This document shows, one piece after another, positions 1-11,561 of a stretch of DNA of 64,000 nucleotides. The position numbers were made by a program, and so were the translations under genes. Each line of letters opens with the position of its first letter. The stretch's first letter is position 1. Source of the stretch: Haematobia irritans (lineage: Eukaryota; Arthropoda; Insecta; Diptera; Muscidae). The stretch lies in NCBI RefSeq assembly GCF_050003625.1, contig NC_134401.1:72142442-72206441 (forward strand), read 5' to 3'. The notes beneath the pieces are model-generated. The model ran no database searches, was not told the origin of the DNA, and worked only from the letters and a program-made list of their open reading frames with translations.

Positions 1-566
1 CGACATTAGACAAATCTGTGGCGTCTGAACGGCACTAGTAAATATTTGATTGTCCAAATTTTGTCTCCTGAAGTTGGCACCGCTTTTCACATGATTGTAA
101 CCTAGGGCACAAATATGCAAAGATAATCGAATTCTATTGCAAAACACCAAAAAGCTCAAAAAATATATATTAATTTCAAGTATTCTGCATAAAAAGCCAA
201 AAATACAAGTAATTGAATTTTATATACAGAATTATTAGCACGCGCACAGCGTTATACGGAGGCAAACATGTATATGAAGAAGCGTTCATATTACAAGATT
301 AGTTGTACAACTTTTTGTAATGTGCATTATAACATTTTTAACATGTGCATTATACCGCGTCCAATTATAAGTTTATCAGGACGGAATGTTGTTGTACAGA
401 ATGACTAAAAAACCGATAAATGTGTTGTCGATCACATTAACAAGTGGCAGTATCGATTATAATATCGGACATAACTTAAAAGTGTGGTCAATATTTTTGA
501 CTCGATTACTGTCGTCTGTAGTGGGATTCTGTATTCAATTTTAACGATGAATCGCACCGTTAAGAT

Positions 567-852
567 CACACAAAAAATTTCACGAAAATTTTTCCAATTA
601 AAATTTTAATTGAATTTTAAAAAATATTCAATTAAAAATTTAATTGATTCAACAATTTTTTTAATTGAAACAAAAATCAATCACAAAAATAATAGTATCA
701 ATTAAATTTTTAATTGGATCAATTATTTTTTTAATTGACCTTCAATTAATTTTTTAATTGATACTATCATTTCTGTGATTGAAGACATTTCAATTAAAAA
801 TTAATTGGATCAATTAATTTCGTGATTGAATCAGAAAAAAAATTTTTGTGTG
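567..852. mobile_element. AATTGA-rich MITE
   Basis: The element opens with CACACAAAAAATTT and closes with AAATTTTTGTGTG, giving short terminal inverted repeats. The interior consists of many short palindromes of the type CAATTAAAAATTTAATTG. It has no coding capacity. Related sequence occurs near 25.6, 33.0, 33.3 and 35.0 kb, so this is a dispersed family. The superfamily cannot be told from this sequence. Confidence 0.5.
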
Positions 853-1318
853 ATGGGATAAAAAGAAAAATAACATCAAAGCTATTCGGTAGACGTTTTA
901 AACTATATTTGCAATCGTTAAAATCAGCTGTGTTGTTTTCTGTGCAGATAACAATAAATACATCGTTAAGTAAACAACGAAGATTTTTTGGTTGTTTGTT
1001 TTCTCTAATAAATTGACGTTATGAGCAGAAAATTTCATTCATGCAAAATAGCGTCTTTAATTATGTCGGTTAGTTTTAATAGAAAAAAATGGATCCCTTC
1101 TCTATTACAAAAGAGTTTTCAGCAATATTTTAAAAATCCGAAGGTACTAAGCTGTTCTCAGAATTTTGTCGGGCGGAACTGCCTTAAATGGTCTTAAATT
1201 AAAGGGAATTTCATATAATTTTTTTTCTCTTCCGGCTTTGTGTATTTCTTTTAAATATCCAAACAATTTTGCAAACTGTTTTTGTCATGCCAATCGAAAC
1301 GCAGCTTAAACAGCAGTT
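853..1318. other. Non-coding interior of the inverted-arm element
   Basis: No convincing gene, RNA or repeat structure is visible. The short open frame near 822-1016 starts inside the MITE and resembles nothing recognisable. Confidence 0.4.
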
Positions 1319-3105
1319 CCCAATAAACACAAACGTTTGAAAAATGCTAAATTTCAACAAATTTTCAAACATTTTTTCAAAGGATTAGGGTAATATTCAA
1401 GTTGAGAAATTGTTGAGAAAATCGCGTTCTCAACAAAAAACAGACATTACCCTCAACAGTGAAATTCAACACATTAGCAATAATATCTCAAGTGTTATCC
1501 TCAAATTGAAATGCATCGCTACTCAATAATTTGTCAAACAATTTTCGATGCGAGTCAAATTCAAAATTAACATCGTTGCAAATGCTTTTCAACCTAAATT
1601 TGTATGAATGATATCCCCACTTCAAATTGAAAGTCAAAGGCAAAATTCTAAGAATTTTGTATAATTTATTCATTTTCATCAAAATAAAATATATAATAAC
1701 ACACTACACTACATAATACACTACAATACCAATTGATAAATAATAATCTTATTAAACATATCAACAAATAAGAAAAAAAAACAAACAAACAACAAAACTT
1801 TAAATATCTTAAACATTATTAGTAAACACTTTTGCATTGATAATTCGATTTCCTTCCTTTTGGTTCCTTCCTTTTATTAACATGCGGGCAATTTGAAATT
1901 AGGAACGTACTGAACCACGTGTTAGAATTGATTTCCAGCAGAAGGAATTCACAAAATATCAATTTTAAACTGATAATAGCATATGAATTAAACTGACGAT
2001 GTGATGCACATTTTCATCCAGAAGCTGTTGATTTCAACAATTTGTTGTTTTTAACAATTTTAATTGGTTGCACTTGTAATGTTTCTGGAAACTTTTTCTT
2101 GTCGATAAGCCACTCATTTTTCATTAGCCAGCTTCTTATTGTTTGCAAGAATGTAGCATCCAAAGATTTTAGTTTTCTGCAAAGAGATTTAAATTTAGTG
2201 ACTTCTTTAAAGTGTTGATTTAATTTTTCATATTGACGTACCAATTATTATAAACTATTTGAAGCAGTTTCAGTTTATTTTCCACCATTTTTCATTGGCC
2301 AGCTTTTAATGTTTTCAAGAACGTAGAATCCATAATTTTAGTTTTCTGCACAGAGATATAAATTTAGTGACTTCTTTAAAGTGTTGATTTAATTTTTCAT
2401 ATTGACGTACCAATTATTATAAACTATTTGAAGCAGTTTCAGTTTATTTTCCACCATTTTTCATTGGCCAGCTTTTAATGTTTTCAAGAACGTAGAATCC
2501 ATAATTTTAGTTTTCTGCACAGAGATATAAATTTAGTGACTTCTTTAAAGTGTTGATTTAATTTTTCATATTGACGTACCAATTATTATAAACTATTTGA
2601 AGCAGTTTCAGTTTATTTTCCACCATTTTTCATTGGCCAGCTTTTAATGTTTTCAAGAACGTAGAATCCATAATTTTAGTTTTCTGCACAGAGATATAAA
2701 TTTAGTGACTTCCTTAAAGTTTTATTTCATTTTTTATTTTCACTTACCTATTTTTATTACTATTTGGTTACATGTCTAAAATTTGGTTATATGTCTAAAA
2801 TTTTCCATTTTTTTTATTTCTTGCAATTGACCACGAACTTCGTTGCACAAATAAGTATTGAAAACCACATGGTTTTTTCGTTGCATTTTAGGGTAGTGTT
2901 TTGTCAAAGTTTTCTCATATTAACTTCAACACCTTTTCAAAGATTTCGTCAATATTTTTGCAAATTGGAAGTAATTCGCAAACAATTTGAAAATGTATTG
3001 AAGATGAGCTATTTCAAGTCAAGTTGAATTTATGTTGAAAATTATATTTACCCTCAAACTGAAAAGTTGTTGCATTTGAAAAACGCTCATCCTGTGTTTA
3101 TTGGG
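1319..3105. mobile_element. TIR element with CCCAATAAACACA ends
   Basis: The left end reads CCCAATAAACACA and the right end is its inverse, TGTGTTTATTGGG. Inverted similarity continues into the subterminal sequence (AACGTTTGAAAAATGC-like against GCATTTGAAAAACG). The interior is non-coding and holds a 169-bp tandem array. Another end of the same family starts at 3464. It appears to be a non-autonomous DNA transposon of unknown superfamily. Confidence 0.55.
2115..2790. repeat. 169-bp tandem repeat array
   Basis: The phrase CATTGGCCAGC recurs at 2293, 2462 and 2631, and a variant CATTAGCCAGC lies at 2123, giving a period of 169-170 bp and about four units. Units 2-4 are almost identical while the first is diverged, which suggests recent expansion inside the TIR element. 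Confidence 0.85.
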
Positions 3106-3463
3106 TTGCTACAGATTAGTTACAGAATGACACGATCGTTAGTGCAAACACGTTTTTTCGTAGACAACGTAAACGATGCGATTATCGTGAAGAAATACAG
3201 AATCCCAATACTGGATAAACTTATACTCTGGACGGCTCATTATATGCCATCCCCAAAATGTTGTACAAATAATCTTGTAATATGAACGCTTCTTCATATA
3301 CATGTTTGCCTCCGTATAACGCTGTGCGCGTGCTAATAATTCTGCATATAAAATTTACTTGTATTTTTGGCTTTTTATGTAGAATACTTGAAATAAATAT
3401 ATATTTTTTGAGGTTTTTGGTGTTTTGCAATAGAATTCGATTATCTTTGCATATTTGTGCCCT

Positions 3464-3690
3464 CCCAATAAACACAAGCATTGGAGAAATGCGTATATTG
3501 AATACGCTTTCAAACATTTTTTCAAAGAATTACCTTAAAATCCAATTTGAGAAATTGTTGAGAAAATCGCGTTCTCAACAAAAAACAGACATTACTCTCA
3601 ACATCAGAATTCAACACGTTAGAAACAATTTCTCAACATATTAGCAACAACTTTTTTGCGAATTTTCGTTGAAAAGATAAAATTTTAAAA
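3464..3690 (+). mobile_element. Partial end of the CCCAATAAACACA family
   Basis: Starting at 3464 the sequence reads CCCAATAAACACAAGC and then follows the 1319 element, including the shared stretch around GAGAAATTGTTGAGAAAATC. Similarity fades near 3620-3660. The right terminus is missing, so this is a truncated relative. Confidence 0.5.
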
Positions 3691-5338
3691 TTGACCCCCC
3701 TCAGACTTAAAACCCAGCTACGCTCATGGAATCTCCAGAATAGTCTTCTACACACTTAAAGTTAATAGAATCAATTAAAATTGTGTAAAAACTATGCCCC
3801 AGCAATGATTTTTAGCTGTTAGGAAATACATTAATGTCCCCCTTTTTATCTCGTTAACTAGATAACCTACGCCTCTGGTATTTGGGAGAGAGGATTCTCC
3901 TGGCTTGGGGTTAATGTGCTATACCAACTTTTGCCTTTTAACTCCTCCTAGAAATGCTCGAAAATCGACCCATAAAATTGGCCTAAATATAATTGACCCC
4001 CTCAGACTTAAGACCCAGCTACGCTCATGGAATCTCCAGAATAGTCTTCTACACACTTAAAGCTAATAGAATCAATTAAAATTGTGTAAAAACTATGCCG
4101 CAGCAATGATTTTTAGCTGTTAGGAAATACATTAATGTAACCCTTTTTATCTCGTTAACTAGATAACCTACGCCTCTGGCATTTGGGAGAGAGGATTCTC
4201 CTGGCTTGGGGTTAATGTGCTATACCCACTTTTGCCTTTTAACTCTTCCTAGAAATGCTCGAAAATCGACCCACAAAATTGGCCTAAATATAATTGACCC
4301 CCTCAGACTTAAAACCCAGCTACGCTCACGGAATCTCCAGAATAGTCTTCTACACCCTTAAAGCTAATAGAATCAATTAAAATTTTGTAAAAACTATGCC
4401 CCAGCAATGACTTTTAGCTGTTAGAAAATACATTAATGTCCCCCTTTTTATCTCGTTAACTAGATGACCTACACCTCTGGCATTTAGGAGAAAGGATTCT
4501 CCTGGCTTGGGGCTAATGTGCTATACCCACTTTTGCCTTTTAATTCTTCCTCGAAATACTCGAAAATCGACCCACAAAATTGGCCTAAATATAATTGACC
4601 CCCCTCAGATTTAAAGCCCAGCTACGCTCATGGAATCTGCAGAATAGTCTTCTACGCCCCTAAAGCTAATAGAATCAATTAAATTTGTTTAAAAACTACA
4701 CTCATAGAAAAAAGTCTGCTAAAAACAGCAGTCGATGTCTGCTGTTATATTTTTGTACTTCAGGGCCAAGTGAACTACAATTTATAAAATTTTTAGGTTA
4801 TAAATTTTCCCCAAAACATATTAAAGAACCAAAAGTAGTTTTTGGTATATTTTTGCACTGTAATATACCTACAATCTCCTAAATACGATCAGCAAACATT
4901 TTGTTTGCTGTTATGCCTCAATTCGATAAATATTCAGATTTTTGGTCAAATACTATAGATATCCATAAAATATTGTTTTAATTATGTTAGGATAGCTCCT
5001 TAGTTGACATTTTATTTGTTTTAGCCAAAATAAAACATGTTTTGTGTAATCGAGCTTAAAAAAATGTTTGCTATTTCAGCAAACAGTGACTGCTGTCCCT
5101 TTTTCAGCAGACTTTCTGCTGTTTTAGCAGACTTTTCTGCTGTCCCTACTAACAAATTTCTTTGGGTGTATGCCCCAGAACGGTTTTGTAGTTATTAGAA
5201 TTTAAATGAATGTGCCCCCCTTTATCTCATTAACTAGATGACCTACGCCTCTGCCCTCTTTGCGGGGGAATTCTCCTATCTCCGAGGTAATGTCCTATAC
5301 CCACTTTTGCTTTTTAACTCTTCCTAGAAATGTCCGAA
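3691..5338. repeat. ~301-bp tandem repeat, four units
   Basis: Units beginning TTGACCCCC start at 3691, 3993, 4294 and 4595 (spacing 301-302). They share the landmarks CAGCTACGCTC, CTCGTTAACTAGAT and GGATTCTCCTGGCTTGGGG. The fourth unit is split by the MITE at 4699-5168 and resumes to about 5338. No stable open frame is present. Confidence 0.85.
4699..5168. mobile_element. 470-bp TA-flanked MITE
   Basis: The element splits the fourth 301-bp repeat unit at AAAC-TA-TGCCCC. A TA lies on each side (4697-4698, 5169-5170), and neighbouring units show the empty site. The ends read CACTCATAGAAAAAAG and, inverted, CACCCAAAGAAATTTG. Subterminal sequence is full of short inverted motifs of the type GTCTGCT/AGCAGAC and CAGCAAAC/GTTTGCTG. 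The TA duplication fits a Tc1/mariner-mobilised non-autonomous element. No coding sequence is present. Confidence 0.8.
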
Positions 5339-5344
5339 AAAGTC

Positions 5345-5875
5345 CAATGAATGTAAAATCCATCTTTCCATATTTTTTTGAATTGCATCTATATCTACGG
5401 GCTTGATTGTTACCGCGCCCACGGCTATATCCTTGTCCACGCCAATTTGTGTTATAATACCTTACGTCGCTTACTGATGAAGATTCGGTACAAGTATTAA
5501 CAAATTTTGATACCGCATCATTCATATTACTAAAGTTGCCTGCAGCAATTATGAGGCGAACCCTTTCGTTTGACGCATTTTTCGTCAAAGACTTTCCAGC
5601 CGTTGGGGTTGCATACTTCTCTGTCAATTCTTGGGATAAACCATCAGATATGTATGCTGCAGAGAGAGCCTTTGTGAGTTCCTCCAGTTCACTATAAACA
5701 TATTTGCCGATTTGTTCCCCTGCTTTACATTCATAATTTTTGCAGATAGAACTTCAGTCGACTGGTCTTTTACGGCAGATTTTAGACGAGTGGCAATATC
5801 CCTTATTGAAGACTCATTAGATATCAGGCTTCTAGCAGTGCCTTTCAGTTTTGTCCTAATGATATAAAATGTGCA
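5345..5875 (-). pseudogene. gag fragment of an LTR retrotransposon, minus strand
   Basis: Read on the minus strand, 5875 to 5345 encodes a gag-like segment: a helical, lysine-rich stretch with motifs such as IRTKLKGTARSLI and FVNTCTESSS, then an arginine/glycine-rich tail with SRGRGNNQARR. At least one frameshift splits it near 5665, and the open part is 110 codons (5627-5295). No protease or polymerase follows. It lies head to head with the plus-strand gypsy gag that begins at about 5876 and looks like a different family. Assignment to gag rests on overall character, so the family is uncertain. Confidence 0.45.
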
Positions 5876-6229
5876 ACATATGCGTCACAAAAGGCTACAT
5901 TCGCAGAAACAGTAACATTTGCACTAGCACAAGAAACTGCGAGATTGTTGGCACGACCTCAAATTCACAAGGTACGCAGAGTGGAGACCGAGCAAGATGA
6001 ATCAAATTCCGTGATTGATTCAGTGGAAGAAGCCGTTAAGCAGGCAATGCAAGAAATAAAGCAGGAGACAACTAAATCCAGAATAAAGTGCTATAACTGT
6101 GATAAACCTGGACATGTTGCTCGTGAATGCAAAGCACGTCGTAAGCGATCAAAATCGAAATCGCCTTCACCACCAAATAATAGCCATATCTGGGTGAACA
6201 CACAGTCCAGTGATTCACATTTAAACTAA
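5876..6229 (+). pseudogene. gag: gypsy gag C-terminal part with zinc knuckle
   Basis: Gag packages element RNA into virus-like particles. Only the C-terminal part remains. It opens with a helical stretch containing FALAQETARLLARPQ and ends with one CCHC knuckle, CYNCDKPGHVAREC, at about 6092-6133, followed by a basic Lys/Arg/Ser tail. The ATG at 5945 is internal, because the coding similarity begins upstream at about 5876. The frame stops at 6229 and the protease frame lies in another phase, so either a frameshift signal or decay separates them. Confidence 0.75.
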
Positions 6230-6236
6230 ATCGAGC

Positions 6237-8550
6237 TAGTTCAGCGGCGCAAGAGCTGGCTCCCACATGTGGTGGCCCCACAATCTGTATAGCAATAGTT
6301 CAACAGAAAAATAACAATTTGACTATTGTGGGTGGTATTAATGGATACAATCGAACTTTGACGTTGGATACTGGTGCATCGAAATCTATCATTAGATCCG
6401 ATTTAGTAAGAGGAAAAGTTACACCACTAATTGGAGTCAGACTACGCACGGCTACCGGTGAACCCGCAATTGTATATGGAAAGGTTCCTGTAAAGTTAAC
6501 CATTGCAAACAAATCCGTTAATTATGAATTCATTGTGGCCGATATAGTGGACGAAGTTATAATTGGAGCGGAGTCAATACCACCAAATGCTGAAGCAATT
6601 ATATGGGTTACTATGAATGGAGATTGTGAAGTCGTTAAATTGTGGCTTGTTGAACCAGCAGAAAACAAAAACAACAACATCTTGATAGTAAATGCCCTGG
6701 TAACAACAAATGAAGAGGGAATTATACCAGTTCGAGTTTTGAATTTATCTGACCATCAAGAGCATATTGGAAAATTTTCTGACATTGGCAAATGTACTCC
6801 TGCCGAGGCAATAGTCAATTTGAAAAGCAACTCTTCAAAGGTACATGTAACAGCGAAGAAACATCTGGAAGGTTGTGTCGAAGTTTGGACACGTCATCCA
6901 TCACCGTCTGAGAAAAATAAGGCCAAGCAATTGTTATGGAAAAACGCCTCTGCCTTTGCTTTTGAGAAGAGAAATCAAGGAAGAACATCTGTGGTGAAGT
7001 ATGGAATAAATACTACAGAGCAAAGACCAATAAAACAGGCCCCAAGAAGTGTTCCACTGTCAAAACGAGACGAGGTTCATAAGCTCGTAAAGGAAATGGC
7101 AGAAAGTGGTGTGATCGAGCCATCATCAAGTCCTTGGTGCTCACCAGTTGTACTAGTCAAAAAGAAAGATGGAAGCACCCGATTTTGCGTGAACTACAGA
7201 TAGATAATGATGTCACCAAGAAAGACAGTTATCCACTTCCACGCATTGATGGCACGTTGGACACACTAGCGGGAACAACATGGTTTTCCACGCTTGACTT
7301 GCAGAGTGGCTATTGGCAAGTGGAGATCGCAGAGAAAGACAAAGAAAATACAGCTTTTGGTGTTAATGGCGGTCTTTGGCAATTCAATGTAATGCCATTC
7401 GGGATCTGCAATGCTCCGGCGACCTTCGAGCGATTGATGGAGCGGGTACTAAAGGGGTTGCATTGGAAGTCCTGCTTGATATACCTCGACGATGTAATAG
7501 TGATGGGCAAAACATTTGACGAGCACCTTAAGAACTTAAAGGATGTAATCCAGCAACTATCAGCCGCTGGTCTACGACTTAACGCTAAGAAATGCTCGCT
7601 TTTCCAGCGAGAAGTTAAGTGCATATCCACCGATGAAGACAAAATTCAAGCAGTAAAAATTGGCCACGTCCCAAAAATCTCCATGAATTGCGCAGCTTCC
7701 TTGGTGTCCAGTGGAACAAGGAATAGGAGGAGTCTTTCCATTATCAAGGAACTTTTATATTCTGCTCCTGTCCTGGCATATCCTATTCCTGGTGAAAATT
7801 TTGTTTTGGATACAGATGCTAGCGCGTTCGGAATGGGAGGTGTGTTGTCCCAACAGATAGAAGAACTATTGCGTAACGAGAAGAGAGTTGCTAGCTGTCG
7901 TGGAGAGCGTAAAACATTACCATAAATACTTGTATGGACAGCATTTCTTGCTCAGAACTGATCACTCAGCCCTACGATGGTTGCTCCAATTCAAGAATCC
8001 GGAAGCTCAACTGGCATGTTGGATAGAAAGACTCCAAAGCTATGATTTCAGTATCGAGCATAGAAAAGGTGGCAAATATGGTAACGCTGACGCCTTGTCA
8101 CGTCGACCTTGTAATGTCGAGTGCACACACTGCTCGAAAGCTGAACATAAGGAAGAAATCGTTGATGTCCGGCTGTTACACATAGAATCTGGAGTGGACT
8201 GGCCAACAGAACAGCGCAAAGATCCAATCTTGAAGAAAATTGTTTCAGCAAAGGAAGAAGATAAGAAACCTAGCAAGAAAGACAACGCAGCCGAAAGTCC
8301 ACTTATGAAATCATACTGGGCTCAATGGGACAATCTATGTCTGGTCAATGGAACCCTGCAACGTAAGTGGGAAAGTGAAGATGGCAGGGTATAGCCGAAA
8401 CTTTATAATCGTGCCAGATTCCAAGGTAAAGGATGTTTTGACGGAATTTCACAATGGTCCAAGTGGAGGTCACTTGGGAATAACCAAAACTGCGGAGAAC
8501 GTGAATCGCCGATTCTACTGGGTTGGATGCCAGAAATCAATTGCGGAATA
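6237..8550 (+). pseudogene. pol: gypsy pol copy 1: PR, RT, RNase H, integrase N-terminus
   Basis: The aspartic protease motif DTGAS is at 6367-6381. Reverse transcriptase follows with VLVKKKDG, TLDLQSGYWQ, MPFGICNAPATFE and the catalytic YLDD at 7482-7493. RNase H shows DTDASAFGMGG and TDHSALRW, then DALSRRP. The integrase zinc domain begins with GGHLGITKTAENVNRRFYW. Lesions: a stop at 7201-7203 with a frame change inside RT, shortened sequence after the palm, a frame change near 7900 within RNase H, a stop at 8392-8394, and a TAG just before the LINE insertion. Cytoplasmic particle enzymes in life; this copy cannot make a full polyprotein. Confidence 0.85.
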
Positions 8551-8552
8551 GG

Positions 8553-8563
8553 TAGCCAATTGC
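8553..8563 (+). repeat. Target-site duplication of the LINE (left)
   Basis: TAGCCAATTGC occurs here and again at 16759-16769, directly bordering the non-LTR element. It is duplicated gypsy integrase sequence. An 11-bp duplication fits target-primed reverse transcription. The internal copy at 12189-12199 comes from the later tandem duplication. Confidence 0.85.
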
Positions 8564-9884
8564 TCTTTATTCAACCGTCTAACGGAACGGACGTGTTTTT
8601 TAATAGCGGATAAAATCATCGTAATAAGTACCTACTACGAATTTCAAGTGTGGTGGGATATTAGGCCACCATGCAGAGAAATTCAAAGACATCCACTGGG
8701 TTGCTAACTTCAGTGCCCAGTGGTATCGACTGGAGTTATAAATTTGGGCAATGACCAAGAGTTAGGCCCAATTAGTCGATCTGTAGACGGGTCGACAGGT
8801 GGCGACAATTTGACAAGTCGAACCTTTTCCAAGGTAACGGCATCAAAAGGAGGTAATCCCTCACGAAAGAGATTCAAGGAACGCAGAAATGCTTTGTTTA
8901 TCCTAAAGAAATTAGGATAAGTCGACCCAAGCACGCTGTCGGCTAAACAAAGCGATTCCTTAAAATGGGCTCAAGGAATTCTTGAGGCTGGAAAAAGGGA
9001 ACGATCACCGGATGAGCTGCCATCCTCCAAAAGGGATCAACGATCGTTTGCCTCAGTTGCTAAAGACAGCCTTGTGATGGCTATCATTAATAAAGGTGCA
9101 TTGGACGGTATGGTTCCAAAGCAAAAATGGGGGGAAATTGAGAATGATTTGTCTGGCGTCTACTCACAGGTGCTGGAAAAGTTTCCCGGCCCAGATCCTC
9201 CAAGAGGCTGGTTGGTATCAAGGACGATTTAAGCTAGTCGCATTTGAGGACCAGATGTCTATAGAATGTTTTAGAGCTGCTCTGATACTAATTGGAGAAG
9301 TTTGGGAAGGAGCTGCTCTAGAGTTAGTCGAGAAGAAAGACATACCGGCTAGACCTAGAGCACATGCGTGGATACCTGCAAACCCTCTTGACCCTGAATC
9401 TATTTTAAATAGACTGAAACAATGCAATCCAGATCTTCCAACAGTTGATTGGAAGGTTGGCCGTTTGGATGAAGTGGATGGGCGAAGACGGCATGCAGTG
9501 TTTATATTGAACACTCAGTCTTTGCCACATCTAGCAAAGTCTCAGGGCCGTGTATGTTATGGCTTTCATTATATCCAAATGAAGGTGTATAAAAACGATC
9601 AGCTAAAGGATTCAGAAATGGAAAAGCCTCTGTCTGAATCAGAAGTAAGCGGATCCTCTTGCGAAGTCGAGGGAGATACCAAAGTTGAAGACATGGATAG
9701 ATACCCTATGCGTGAGGAGCCTTCTACTGCCTCAGAACTCACCAAAGTTGAACCTATGGTTATTGCGAGAGTCACCGATATCTCTGAAGAGGACATTCCT
9801 GATGACTCGATTGAAGCGGCTGATGTGACGGTTGTTGAAAATCTCGATGGTCCTACGGATCCTCCAGATAAATCTTCATCATTG
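8564..9884 (+). mobile_element. LINE 5' end and ORF1, copy 1
   Basis: The element starts with TCTTTATTCAACC just after the target duplication. A Kozak-like GCCACCATG lies at 8665-8673, a plausible ORF1 start. The ORF1 product would be an RNA-binding protein with a segment resembling the insect DUF4780 type (GWYQGRFKLVAFEDQ, WEGAALELVEKK, ARAHAWIPAN) and an acidic tail. Lesions: a frame change between 8671 and 8720, a TAA at 8918-8920, and a TTGG duplication near 9211 that shifts frame. The same lesions occur in copy 2, so they predate the duplication. The DUF4780 assignment is from memory of the family. Confidence 0.7.
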
Positions 9885-11561
9885 CAAGAGCTGGCTCCCA
9901 CATGTGGTGGCCCCACAATGTGTATAGCAATAGTTCAACAGAAAAATAACAATTTGACTATTGTGGGTGGTATTAATGGATACAAGCGAACTTTGACGTT
10001 GGATACTGGTGCATCGAAATCTATCATTAGATCCGATTTAGTAAGAGGAAAAGTTACACCACTAATTGGAGTCAGACTACGCACGGCTACCGGTGAACCC
10101 GCAATTGTATATGGAAAGGTTCCTGTAAAGTTAACCATTGCAAACAAATCCGTTAATTATGAATTCATTGTGACCGATATAGTGGACGAAGTTATAATTG
10201 GAGCGGAGTCAATACCACCAAATGCTGAAGCAATTATATGGGTTTCTATGAATGGAGATTGTGAAGTCGTTAAATTGTGGCTTGTTGAACCAGCAGAAAA
10301 CAAAAACAACAACATCTTGATAGTAAATGCCCTGGTAACAACAAATGAAGAGGGAATTATACCAGTTCGAGTTTTGAATTTATCTGACCATCAAGAGCAT
10401 ATTGGAAAATTTTCTGACATTGGCAAATGTACTCCTGCCGAGGCAATAGTCAATTTGAAAAGCAACTCTTCAAAGGTACATGTAACAGCGAAGAAACATC
10501 TGGAAGGTTGTGTCGAAGTTTGGACACGTCATCCATCACCGTCTGAGAAAAATAAGGCCAAGCAATTGTTATGGAAAAACGCCTCTGCCTTTGCTTTTGA
10601 GAAGAGAAATCAAGGAAGAACATCTGTGGTGAAGTATGGAATAAATACTACAGAGCAAAGACCAATAAAACAGGCCCCAAGAAGTGTTCCACTGTCAAAA
10701 CGAGACGAGGTTCATAAGCTCGTAAAGGAAATGGCAGAAAGTGGTGTGATCGAGCCATCATCAAGTCCTTGGTGCTCACCAGTTGTACTAGTCAAAAAGG
10801 AAAGATTGAAGCACCCGATTTTGCGTGAACTACAGATAGATAATGATGTCACCAAGAAAGACAGTTATCCACTTCCACGCATTGATGGCACGTTGGACAC
10901 ACTAGCCGGAACAACATGGTTTTCCACGCTTGACTTGCAGAGTGGCTATTGGCAAGTGGAGATCGCAGAGAAAGACAAAGAAAATACAGCTTTTGGCGTT
11001 AATGGCGGTCTTTGGCAATTCAATGTAATGCCATTCGGGATCTGCAATGCTCCGGCGACCTTCGAGCGATTGATGGAGCGGGTACTAAAGGGGTTGCATT
11101 GGAAGTCCTGCTTGATATACCTCGACGATGTAATAGTGATGGGCAAAACATTTGACGAGCACCTTAAGAACTTAAAGGATGTAATCCAGCAACTATCAGC
11201 CGCTGGTCTACGACTTAACGCTAAGAAATGCTCGCTTTTCCAGCGAGAAGTTAAGTGCATATCCACCGATGAAGACAAAATTCAAGCAGTAAAAATTGGC
11301 CACGTCCCAAAAATCTCCATGAATTGCGCAGCTTCCTTGGTGTCCAGTGGAACAAGGAATAGGAGGAGTCTTTCCATTATCAAGGAACTTTTATATTCTG
11401 CTCCTGTCCTGGCATATCCTATTCCTGGTGAAAATTTTGTTTTGGATACAGATGCTAGCGCGTTCGGAATGGGAGGTGTGTTGTCCCAACAGATAGAAGA
11501 ACTATTGCGTAACGAGAAGAGAGTTGCTAGCTGTCGTGGAGAGCGTAAAACATTACCATAA
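9096..11561 (+). pseudogene. Chimeric 821-codon ORF: LINE ORF1 fused to gypsy PR-RT
   Basis: This is the longest open frame in the gypsy/LINE region. Codons 1-46 or so are out-of-frame LINE sequence. The following part, to about codon 263, is the LINE ORF1 RNA-binding and acidic part. From 9885 it continues in frame into gypsy protease (DTGAS), reverse transcriptase (YLDD) and the first RNase H motif. The fusion arose at the tandem-duplication joint. A one-base insertion near 10800 (absent from copy 1) joins the two RT frames by chance but replaces the RT motif residues there with frame-shifted ones. No promoter evidence supports it as a real gene. Confidence 0.75.

Larger units (their letters stand above)
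106..3462. mobile_element. Element with long inverted arms, foldback-like
   Basis: Bases 106-312 reappear inverted at 3263-3462 with high similarity, both outer ends reading GGGCACAAATATGC. Weaker inverted similarity continues inward (about 313-560 against 3106-3262). Between the arms are two unrelated TIR elements (567-852 and 1319-3105) and a non-coding stretch. Long inverted arms without a transposase suggest a foldback-like or non-autonomous DNA element. No clear target duplication is visible, so a local inverted duplication is also possible. Confidence 0.45.

Noticed and set aside
2115..4698. CRISPR array in the tandem repeats
   Set aside because: Units of 169 and 301 bp are contiguous without spacers, in a eukaryotic sequence.
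9599..9916. Minus-strand ORFs opposite LINE ORF1 and gypsy RT
   Set aside because: They are shadow frames of better-supported plus-strand coding sequence.
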